This document shows, piece after piece, positions 46,213 through 58,747 of a stretch of DNA of 64,000 nt. Position 1 is the stretch's first letter, and each line of letters begins with the position of its first letter. Position numbers and translations under genes: made by a program. Under the pieces are notes generated by a model, which worked only from the letters and a program-made list of their open reading frames with translations, ran no database searches and was not told the DNA's origin. The stretch is from Panulirus ornatus (taxonomy: Eukaryota > Arthropoda > Malacostraca > Decapoda > Palinuridae), in the NCBI RefSeq assembly GCF_036320965.1, contig NC_092271.1:25966036-26030035 (forward strand), written 5' to 3'.

Positions 46213-49200
46213 GTAAGTTGGGAATATCAAGATATTACTTTTATATAAGCTATTGAGAACTCGTAGAGAATTTGCCCTGCAAATTTGTTGAAGTGAAATA
46301 GACTTTCATGATATAAGGGCTTAGCAAATATTGATTTTATGCCCAGGAATTGTATGTAGACTTTGTAACGGTTTTTCTGTTGTCTTTAAAATAAAGTACA
46401 TCTGAGTTTTGAATTATAGAGTATGAGTGAAAATGTATAAAGATCATTCAGGTATAGCAAAGAAATTACACTTTCATTGCAATACTGAGTAAGGGCTTGA
46501 ATTATGCTTTTAATAACTCATGATGATGAATAAGTTATGTTGTCTTTTGGGAAATTTTACTTTTTTAATTGAGCCTAAATTTTTCTTCTACTACCAGTGA
46601 TAGCAATGATGATGATGCAGATTCTATTAAGATCCCTAGAACGGGGGGGGATTGGAGTAAAAGGTACGTTGATTTTTTTCTGTACATTACTGGATATCCA
46701 TTTCTTGCTGTAGAATGTTATCCAGCTTCAACTAAATTAATCCCATTTACTTTGATGTGAACCTGGTGCTTTTGTTGTGTAGCATACGAGAGGCCTCCTT
46801 TTTATTTCATATTTGTATGAAAATATCACATGATAGATTACTGCAGATTTGCTGTATGTTTTATTAGATGTTATGCAAATGATGATTGTTTGTCTTTCAT
46901 TTTCATCATATCACTGTATGTACACAATGATTGTGTAGGTACTATTCTAGATGTGTAACTTTGTAGCAATGAGCAAATTGAGTTTTTATGCAGCACATTC
47001 CAAAGATTTGAATTGCATGGAGTTTCATATGATTCATATCTAGCTGAAATTCATAATGACAAAGTGGCCTATTTGAAATGTAGGCTATATTATTAAAATC
47101 ATTTGGTAAATGCTCTCTGTACACTTAAAAGATACTTTACAGTACTTTAAACAACTGAATTAAGTAACTTTATATTCATTTGCTGGCTAAACTATTGAGA
47201 TTTCCCAAACTGGTTGGCTTCTGCAAAGCATTCCAAAACTGGGGCAGTAACTGCTGCTGTTGGTCAATGTATGCTTTCTGCCAGGGCCTTTGTGACAGAC
47301 AAAACTTTACACTTTGTGGGAAACCTACTTGTTCATTACTCAGCTGTCTTGATTGGTCTGAAGATTAACCATGATCAAGAATCATGTCATAGGAGAAGCA
47401 AGGCTGAGGCTTTTCCTGAGTTAACCAACTTTCTCAGAGATGGCTTTGCAGTCACCACATTTTTTTTGTTAAAGTTTAAACAGTCTGGAAAACCGGGTGA
47501 ACATGAACAGTGAGAAGATTAACGGGTTTATTTGCTCTATTCTCATGATATGGTACAAGAGTGCTCTGTATATGCTAGTGCATGCTTAGAAGAAGGCAGT
47601 CCAGGTGTAGATAGCTTAGATAGGGTGACATCATCTCTGGTTGGACCTCGTCAACAATTCAAAGCTGTGTTTACTACTTATGCTAACATATGATATTGGG
47701 TCATTAGCTTTGCTTATGTAACTTTTGCAAAGTGCTTTATCAGTCTTAAGGTATGTGTTTTATGAACATTTGAAAACATGAAAGTTGTAGCAAAATGTCC
47801 AAGTTACCCATGTCATTGCTAGTTGTTTGATTTTGTGAGATATGATTGTTATGCTGTGTAAGATTTTTTATTGCACACTTTAGACACTTCTTGAACTTAA
47901 AACCTTACCATGAAGTAACTGATATTCCATTATTTTTATTCCCTATCAGACAAAATCACAGTGAAATTGAAAAACGTAGACGTGATAAAATGAACACTTA
48001 CATAATGGAGCTAAGCAGCATTATTCCTATTTGTACATCGCGAAAGCTTGACAAACTGACAGTTCTTCGAATGGCAGTTCAACATATGAAAATGTTACGT
48101 GGCTCTCTCAACTCTTACACTGAGGGTCACTATAAACCTGCCTTCCTCTCTGATGATGAACTGAAGAACTTGATTTTGCAGGTGAATTATCTTAATTTGA
48201 TTTATTTGTCTGCTTCACATCTACTGTGTTCTCAGGCACCTTGAAAATTTGTGATGTAGGGAAACATTTCCAAAAATGACTTGCTTTAAGAAGAAGCATA
48301 ACAGTGTAGCTTGTTTACCAGTGAAGACTGTAATACTTGATTTTGATTATTAGATTCATTCATTGTGAAGTGGGTCAGATGCTGAGAAGTGAATTTAATT
48401 TAAGTTAGTTAAACCTTTTGTTGTGCATTTGATATTTTTGATCTCTATTTCAATGAGAAAAAACAGCCTTTTATTTTTCTTTCTTTAATGAAAATGATCA
48501 TAAAGTTGTAAAAACCATTCATATGAATTAAGGCTGATGTTTACTTAGAGAAGGAAACCTGTTTATGATTTAGCAGTTTGGCTAATCTTATATACACAAA
48601 AAAATTCAAAACCTAGTCATACACATATGAGTGGGTGCACAAAAACTAACATACTGTGCTTTAACTTACGCTTTATTTGATATTGTTTTTAAAGTTGATG
48701 GCTTTTTTGTTTAACATATCTTTCAGATGTTTACTTAACAAAGGTTAATTGTACATTTCAGGCAGCTGATGGTTTTCTGTTTGTGGTGGGCTGTGACAGG
48801 GGCCGAATTTTGTATGTGTCAGAATCTGTATACCAGACACTTCACTACACTCAGGTATAGTACATATGGCACTACATAGAAGGTACATAGTCCATCGTTG
48901 TACCAAATCATAGCAGTGTATTTTCAGAAAGTACAAAATACTTGTGATTGATCATATATGTTTGAACCACTCCTTAATGTGTGGATCAGCATTATCACAT
49001 TGTCACCTTCTAGGTTCAAGGTTTGCTTTGTTTACTTTCTGAACAATACCATTCCAGTCAGCTTTTGGAAAGAAGATAAAGCATTTTATATTAAACGTAA
49101 CCCATTGAATTACACATTACGTACTATGTTAATATTTAAATAAGTTAAAGGTGAACAAGATTTAGCGATCTGGCATCAGGTAGTTTGTTTACAATACGTC

Positions 49201-52200
49201 CAACCTCTTCCTTTCTTTTATTTTTCAGAGCCTATCTGCGTCCTAACAGATGGAGACTTTTCCTTCCACACACACCTGAGTATACCCAAACTGTGACACA
49301 GTTCAACCCTTATGGTTCCATAACGTGTCACATCCACTCCCAGGTACTTGAAGCATTCCACATCCTCCAGCTCCTCCCCCATTCAAAGTACATTGAAATC
49401 ATTAGTCTCATGCACCTGCTGCACTTCATTACCTTATTTTTTTTCACATTTATTATCAAGTTTTCCCTTCACTTGTAGAATTAAAAGTTATAGGATACCA
49501 TAGAGGTTATAGATCACAGGATTTTACTAATTTTATATGCTATAAGGGCTCTAGTATTCAGATATCATTAGCAAGGTAGCACCAGAAACAAGCTGAGAAC
49601 AGTCTCATTCACCTATATCCACTCAATTTTTGACATGAGCAATGTAACCAGCCACCACTGACCTTTCCATAGTTCCTCTGATTCCGTCATGTATCATGGT
49701 TCAGTTCATTGACAGCACATCACCCCTACATACCACATCACTCCAGTTTTCTCTCATTTACTCCAATGCACACTGTACACCCTTTTGCTTATTCTAGCCC
49801 TGGGTACCCAAAATTCTTTGACACTCCATCCTTCCTTCTCCTCATTCTCCTCGTCTCATCTATTTCTGACACATATACCCTCTTTGATTTATGTCATCCT
49901 GTGGAAATTCTTATGACTTTCTTGATGTCATGTTCCATACACCAACAGCTTTAGTACTTACCTGTCTTACCATATTTTTTATATATTCCAGGGTGAATTA
50001 CTGGGAACAAGTTGGTTTGATATCTTGCACCCAAAAGATTTAACCAAGGTGAAGGAACAACTCTCCTGCTCAGACATCAATCGTCGGGAGAGGCTTGTGG
50101 ATGCTAAGAGTGAGGTTTTTTTTCATTGTGCACATTTTTTATGATTTTAAGAGGTCCCTTCATCATTTACTAGTGAACTGATTTGCATTTACAAAAATTG
50201 ATTATTTGGAAGAATGTTTCGTGTTAACAACTAAGAAGGTTGTGCTGCATACAGTATTTTCATTGTGATTAACCTTTTTGCTGTGGTACTTAACCAAGGC
50301 AGGCACAGTAGGATGCTGTTATCCTCATTATATCCATATATTTATTAAAATTCTATGCCCTTTAGAAAAGATATTGGCTAGCCATAGGATAATTCACTGG
50401 AAGGACTTGGATACCACAGTAACCCTCTAGTGGTGGAGGATGTGTAGTTCTTGCTGTGATCAATCTGTTTGAGAAATTAAGTACTTAGAGGAAGAGAAGG
50501 AATTGTATGTAACATTTATGGATCTAGGGAAATTAAAGAATACAGGTGATAGAGATGCTTTGTGGAAGTTGTTACAGATTTGATTCGGTAAGTAAACTAC
50601 TAGAAGCATTGCTGAGTTTCTTTCAGTAGATTGTGTGAGAGTAGGAAGAGAGGAGGATGAGTAGTTCCAGGTGAAAATGGGTCTTCAGCAAGGGTGTGAG
50701 ACATTACCATGGCTGTTTGATCTGTTTATGGATGGGGTGATGAGGGAGCTAAATGGGATGGTCTTAGAGAGAGGGGCAGGTTTGTATTCTGTTGGGGGAG
50801 TGGGGCTTGGCTGGTAAGGTAGTTGTTTGCTGCTAACTTGGCTCTTGTTGCAGGAGTTGGTGTCTTGAGTTTGAGAGTTGTCACGGGAGAAAGTTGAGAG
50901 TTGATATGAAGAAAATAAAGGAAATTAAGTTGAGGAGAGAACCTGTAGGGAGTGGAATGTTTTAAACACCTAGGAGTGGACAGCAGATAGAATCACTGTA
51001 GTTAAAGTATGCCATAGGATAGGCGAGGGGGGTTAAAGTCTTGGGTGCAATGATGTGTGTGTGTGGAAAGAGTTCACTGTCTCTGAGGGTAAAAATGGGT
51101 ATGTTTGATATTACAGTTGTCTTCATGGTGCTGTTTGCATGTGAGGTGTTAGCCCTAGATAAAAAGTATGGAAGAGGGTGGATGTATTGGAAATGAAAAA
51201 CTTGAGGACAATATGTGGTTTGAGGAGGGTTGATCATGTATGGAATGATAGGTAAGAGGGGTTTGGTAGTACAAAGAGTATTGTTGAGAGAACTGAGGAG
51301 GATTGATAATTGTTTCTTTCCCTACACCTCAAAGCTTTGAAACTCTCTGCCATCTCACATCTTTCCCAATAGATATGAGCAAACACTTTTCAAAAGACAG
51401 GTTTTTCACTTCCTCCAAAATTCATGAATACTTTTCCTTGTCCCTTCTTTTTCCCTTTCATTCACATCTTTATATTTCAATTAAGGCCAGGCCTTGAGGT
51501 GGACTTTTGTCTTTGGCTGAAGTCTCCAGCTTAAGAATATGAAATGAGATGTGGTGATATGGTTTGGACATAGAGAGGCTAAGTGAGAAGAGTCTGTATG
51601 AGAGGATATACATACATGTCAGAAGTTCAGGAAAAAAAAGGGGGTGGGGAGACCAAGGTGGAAGGGTAAACTGAAAGATGCTTTTAGTGATTGGGCCTTT
51701 AACATTATGAAGATGTGAGTTTAGCATGTGATAAGGCAAACTAAATCAGTGATGTATGCAGAGGTTGACATGAAGTGGTCAGGGGAAACCTTGGAAAGGT
51801 ATGGTGGCCATTACTGTGGATGGATGCTGTAACTTCTAGAGAGTGGGTTTTAGCTAATGAGGCTGTGTGTTTCTGGTGCTACCTTGCTGTACAGGAAACA
51901 CTTTACAGATATGAAAAAGTAGTCATTTATATTAATTCAGTTTATTTTTTATCCAGCAAAGTAATGGACAGAAGTTTAGAGCACTGTTGTGCATAGCTTA
52001 CTAAGTTTGGTATGTGATAGTTGCAAATTCTGTACAGATAATGGCATGCTTGAAGTACCATAACAGTATAGCAGATGAAAAAATTAAAGTGCTTTGAATG
52101 GTCATACTTTATATTGTTTGTACAGCTCTCTTACCTGTCAAGACTGATGTGCCTCAGGGACTTACAAAGTTGTGTCCAGGATCACGGCGCGCTTTCTTCT

Positions 52201-55200
52201 GCCGCATGAGGTGCAAGTCTGCTCCTATCATGAAAGAAGAGGCTGACTCTTCCACTGGCTGCCAGAAGAAGAAGTCAAAATCACAGAGCTCTGGTTAGTT
52301 AGTTGAAGATATTGTTTTCGGTCTTTGAAATTTGAACTAAATAAAGATGTAGAACTGTTTTGGAATAAGAGATGATTTTGAAATAAGAGATTGATCAGAT
52401 TTAAAGAGTTATTTAAGATTAGTAAGGTGTTTTTCACTTTAAAGGTATTCATTTATACAGTAGGGCAATTAGGATTGAGTAGCATGATAGTAGGTAGAGT
52501 ATTGTAAGGCTTATTTGGCATCCCTAAATTGATTCTTTAATCAGTGGGAATATGGTTCTTTTTCTCCATGGCAGATAAGAAATATAGTGTGATTCACTTT
52601 ACTGGTTACCTTAAGTCTTGGGCTCCCACTAAGGACCCTCTAGAAGAAGACTCAGGAAGTGACTCTGAATCCTGTAACCTCTCGTGCCTGGTAAGATTTG
52701 ATTTTATAAACTAGGAGTGAATGAAGATTGATGTATAACATGATTGGTGTAGTGTAAGGGACTTCACTAAAATGTAAAAGTAGGTTGAGTTATTATTTAG
52801 CAAAGAATGATTCAAGCATAAATAAATGGAATTTACTGAGATTCTGAATGGATGATCTTCATGTAAGTACATTTTCCTTTCCTTTTATTCTGAAAACAAG
52901 CTTTGATGTTGAATAAGGTATTTTGCTCTGATTTGAGAAGATGCTGTATCCTAAAGGATACCCATAGTTTACTCCTTAGAGCCAACAGGTTCCAAAATTT
53001 ACACTAAAGATGGAAATATAGCCCAATCAACCCATAAGTCAACTTTCATATTCGGTGTTGAATCAACTTCCTGTAGAAATGCAGTAACTTCATCATAACT
53101 GTAATGCCACCTTACTCTTCCACAGTAGACTACAGAAGTGAATTAAATTATAAAAATTGGCGAACTGGAAAGAAGTACCCCAAAGAAAGGAAAGACTGGG
53201 AGGAAAGGATACCTTGTCCAAGATCAAGCCAAATGCTACCTGTATATAGAGAATTTTTACCATTATATTTACTTATTACACTCTTCAGTATGTGTCATTA
53301 GAGCTATGTACCATTCCATCCAGTAATTTAGATGATACAGCACCTTTTTCTACATAAGATGATTAAGGTAACATCCATTCTATTCCACCATAAGTAATTG
53401 TTACTCTGTTCTCATCCCTCTGCACATTTAATTTCCCATCCAATAGCCTTTAGACTTGGGCATATATCATAAATGAAGCTCATGCAGTTAGAAAACAATG
53501 TAGATTATATTTTTCATACAGAATATCTCCGTTGCTGGCCTTCTTCCTACTTGAATCACTCTCAAAGTTATCCTCTTCATTATTTATTTATTTATTTTTT
53601 TTGCTTTGTCGCTGTCTCCCGCGTTTGCGAGGTAGCGCAAGGAAACAGAAGAAAGAAATGGCCCAACCCACCCCCATACACATGTACATACATACACGTC
53701 CACACACGCAAATATACATACCTATACATCTCAATGTACATATATATATACACACACAGACACATACATATATACCCATGCACACAATTCACTGTCTGCC
53801 TTTATTAATTTCCATCGCCACCTCGCCACAAATGGAATACCATCCCCCTCCCCCCTCATGTGTGCGAGGTAGCGCTAGGAAAAGACAAGAAAGGCCCCAT
53901 TCGTTCACACTCAGTCTCTAGCTGTCATGCAATAATGCCCGAAACCACAGCTCCCTTTCCACATCCAGGCCCCACACAACTTTCCATGGTTTACCCCAGA
54001 CGCTTCACATGCCCTGATTCAATCCACTGACAGCACGTCAACCCCGGTATACCACATCGATCCAATTCACTCTATTCCTTGCACGCCTTTCACCCTCCTG
54101 CATGTTTAGGCCCCGATCACTCAAAATCTTTTTCACTCCATCTTTCCACCTCCAATTTGGTCTCCCACTTCTCCTCCTTCCCTCCACCTCCGACACATAT
54201 ATCCTCTTGGTCAATCTTTCCTCACTCATTCTCTCCATGTGCCCAAACCATTTCAAAACACCCACTTCTGCTCTCTCAACCACGCTCTTTTTATTTCCAC
54301 ACATCTCTCTTACCCTTACATTACTTACTCGATCAAACCACCTCACACCACACATTGTCCTCAAACATCTCATTTCCAGCACATCCAACCTCCTGCGCAC
54401 AACTCTATCCATAGCCCACGCCTCGCAACCATACAACATTGTTGGAACCACTATTCCTTCAAACATACCCATTTTTGCTTTCCGAGATAATGTTCTCGAC
54501 TTCCAAACATTCTTCAAGGCTCCCAGGATTTACGCTCCCTCCCCACCTTATGATTCACTTCCGCTTCCATGGTTCCATCCGCTGCCAGATCCACTCCTAG
54601 ATATCTAAAACACTTTACTTCCTCCAGTTTTTCTCCATTCAAACTTACCTCCCAATTGACTCTTCATATTTTGCCTTTTATTCTCCTTCACTTTCCTCAT
54701 CATGCACATTTAGATACCCTATCCTGGGATTTCCAGGTTAAAGCCTTGCTATCTTATTCATCTGTTCCTGTTTTTATGAATTTCTAATACAAGAAAGGAG
54801 AGTTTTTAGACCTTCTTATCCCACCCAAGTTATTGCCTCACTGTAGATGTGCAAGATGTGGTTAGTAGTTTTTCTCTCATGTTCTCAGGGATATATTATC
54901 TTCTAAAGTAATTCATAAACTCATAATGTATGTATATGTGTTACTCCTTTTTCATTTTGCTGGTATGATTCAGTTACATATAGTTTTATGGCATTTTGTA
55001 ATGTGATGATATAAGCAAAGCCTTTCAGTCCAATCTTTACACACTAAAGAGAACGAGATACAGTATGTGGTAGATATAAGGATTGTTGTGTTCTGTTGTG
55101 TCTCTTGCTTGCTTTATACTGGAGAAATTGACAGGCTTGTGATTTATCGCAAAATTTTATTAATTAAAAGTGCTTAGTACAAAATTTGATCAAAAAAGCC

Positions 55201-58200
55201 CAGTGTATACTCCTGACTATATATTTCAAGTGGTTCTTATCAATGTATCATCATCAGTTTTCTCTTCTCTTAGGTTGCAGTGGGAAGGGTGCATCAACCA
55301 CTATTGGCCGCTGGTGCACAAGAAACTTCAAGATTGGGTAGGGCCACACCATCTCAGCCTATTACTTTTATTTCCAAGCATACCAATGATGGCAAGTTTG
55401 TCTTTATTGATCAGAGGTAATTCTATGGACTTATAGGGTTGTTTAATAGAACATACATTACCAAAAAATTTTCTCAAACAATTTGATGCATAGTGATATA
55501 CCTACAGTGAGCATAAGAGATGGCTGTAAAAATAGGCTTATTTATATTTCAGCATTGATACCTGTAGAAATCCAGTGTGGTGAAAGATAGGAGTGTGATT
55601 GAAAAAAAGATACAAGCTCCTGGGACTGTTACACCTTTAGATAAGAGTTTGTCCTTACATGGTTACATGACTACATGGAGAGTATGAAACAGCCATGAAA
55701 TATTACCACGTAAAGCTTACTTTGGTCTCTTCAAGAGTTACTTACTTATTTGATTACTTTCCTTTCTTGAGATACCCTTCACTAGGACTCCCACAGCATT
55801 CAGGAAGCTGGCCATGTCCTTTGGGTTGGACCACAAATCTAGAAATGTAGTGATGTTTTGGATATGTTTGTGTTTGGTGTATACAGGGCAGTTGAGGAGA
55901 AAGTGTTCGGTGTTCTCTGTATGAATGTTGACTCATATGCATGAGGAATTTTGTGATAAGTTGAATCAGTTTCTGATAATGTTTTAGAAATGGATAGTGT
56001 CCAGAATGCAGATGTGAAAGAATTGTACGTTCTTCAGGGGTACAGTTTTAAATCAGTCTAGTGTAGTGGATGATTAGGACTGGGTTAGGAGTGGTTGTTT
56101 AGTACTTGTTAAATCAATTCTGTGTGTATTTGCTTTGTTAATGTTGTGTGTGTTGGGGGAGGTGAGTCTGTGAGTTGAGGTTACTGAAGTGTGAAGTAGT
56201 GGTAAGTTATTTGTTTCTACCTTGGGGGTTGGTAGTTGGTTATAGTGTTGTTTTGAGTTGGAGTTGTCTTGTACTGTTGAAGAAAATAGAATGCCAGGCA
56301 TACTGAAGTGATATCGTACTGGAAGTATTTTTGTTGCATTGTACAGTTGTTAGATGTTTGCGGTTGCCAGGAAGCCAGTGACTGTTTTAGAGTCTTGTTT
56401 AGTGTGGTTCGCTCTTTGATTGTATTAACTTTTGGCAGGGTGGATGACCAGGCAAGTGAGATGGGGTTTAGGGTGGAGTGGTTAAGTTGTGTGTAGAGGA
56501 TGCTAAGAAACTCTTTTCCCTATCCAAAACTGATGTCAGTATGACTTTTAAGGGTGTTTAGCTTGTTATTACCTTATGTTGATTTTTGTGGTGTAGGAAG
56601 TAAATGTCATATGTTTGTTTTGTGTATTACTGAATATTGTTGCAGTTATATATGATGGAATGGTTTACCATTCAGGGTTATGGGAGAGTGCAGGGTCAGA
56701 TTTTAGAACAGTGTGGTCTGACTGTTTCTGACTTATCCATATTCCTATTGCATTACTGAATATTTTTTCATTTTGAAAAATTTTCATTATAAGTATTACT
56801 GGCATGGTCATGTATAGGAAATCTTTAAAAAAATATGATGTTCTCTCTGTAAATGATTAGTGGAATGATGGAGTGAAATGATTTTAAGCGATCAGGTTCT
56901 GAACATACAGGAGGGTGAGAGGCATGCAAGGAATAGAGTGAATTGGAATGATATGGTATACCAGGGTCAACATGCAGTCATTGGACTGAACCAAGGCATG
57001 TGAAATATCTGGGGTAAACCATGGAAAGGTCTGTGGGGCCTGGATGTGGATAGGGAGCTGTGGTGTCAGTGCTTTACACATGACAGCTAGAGACTGAGTG
57101 TGAATGAATGTGGCCTTTTTGTCTGTTTTCCTGGTGCTACCTCACTGAAGCGGGGTAGTGACAGGAATGGATGAAGGCAAGCAAGTATGAATACGTACAT
57201 GTGTATTTATGTATATGTCTGTATATGTGTATGTATATGTATGTATGTGTGCATATTTGGGCATTCATGTATATATATGTGTGTATATGAGTGGATGGGC
57301 CATTCCTTGTATGATTCCTGGCGCTACCTTGCTGACGCGGGAAAACAGCGGTTTAGTGTAATAAAAAATATAATATATTTTATTGTATCACCGTGGCTTA
57401 AGTACAAAATTTTTCTTTGTCAGAGCATCATTACTACTGGGCTGGCTTCCTCAAGAGCTTTTGGGGTCTAGCATGTATGAGTATTTCCATCAGGATGACA
57501 TTCCTTTTCTTGCTGAGACTCACAGGACCACCCTTCAAAGCTCTGAAAGTTGCAACACTCAGGTGAGAAGAATGGATTAATGTGTTTATGTATGAAAGTC
57601 GGAGTGTTACCGGACTCCATTTATACCATGAGTTTTAAGTCACCTTGGCAAGGCAGTATAATTGAGAGTAAAGTCTCGTCAAAGAATTTCTCACTCAGAG
57701 TGTGCATTTTGCTGATACTGGAATGGTTACAGCATTTGATTGAAGGAGCCTTTGCAAAGGTTTTGGGTAACATCAGGCCTCTTTCATGAGCCTAGGTTAA
57801 TTATGATTAATAAATAGGAAAGTGGGTTATGCTGCATATTCAACATTAATAAAGAGCTTTGGAAATTTCTGGTCTGTGTCAAAAGGTTTTGATGGTACAG
57901 GTGTAAAAGTCAGGTAGCAATACAGATGGAAAAAGAGGTTATATAATAAAGAGAGGGAATATCCCTGTGAAATTGGTGTGAATATATATGAATTGTAGAA
58001 CTATACCTTTTATGTTTATCTCTCTCAGGCATCGTTCATCTCACCCTTTTTCTTGTCTTCTCAGAAATCCCTTTCATCTCACTGTATTCTCATCTATTTT
58101 TGGAAAGATTCACGAGTGTATTTCACTCATTGTTCCAATAGCATTGTATTTCACTCATTGTTCCAATAGCATCTTATTCTTATCATAGTCATCTCTTTTC

Positions 58201-58687
58201 CAGATGTACAGATTTCGTACAAAGGATGGCTCCTTTGTGCGACTGCAGAGTGTATGGTGGACATTCAAAAATCCATGGACCAAAGAAATTGAATACATCA
58301 TTTCGAAGAGTAGTGTTGTTACGTAAGTAACTTTGACTTCAGTTAAATAGTTAGAATGTGGTGTTGAGATTCTTTCACAAAACATTGCAAAACATTTCAT
58401 ACTGATGGGTTACCTGTTGTGTATTACATTACTTCTTGTCATGTATCACTACTGTTGTGTTATGTATCTCATTGGCCATATCATATAGCATGGCAGCTCT
58501 TCATATCCATTTATCAGTCTGCTTGTCACACAGCAGTTTGGTCTCTTAAGATTGAACAGGTCTGGTCTGAAGATATTCAGAAGAAAGCATTAAGCTGGTT
58601 TTGCTGGAGACGAAATAAACTGTCTTTGTTTTCCTGGAGATAGGGTCCTACTGGGCCATTACAAATAGTTGTTTACATACAAACACA

Positions 58688-58747
<60 letters not shown>

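Noticed and set aside
47214..47513. 99-codon plus frame in BMAL1 intron 2
   Set aside because: The peptide ([20 protein letters not shown] and on) looks somewhat protein-like, but I recognise no family and the flanking splice sites would break BMAL1.
54079..54608. Plus-strand frames of 111-168 codons
   Set aside because: They are antisense to the LINE ORF2 remnant and made of its complement.
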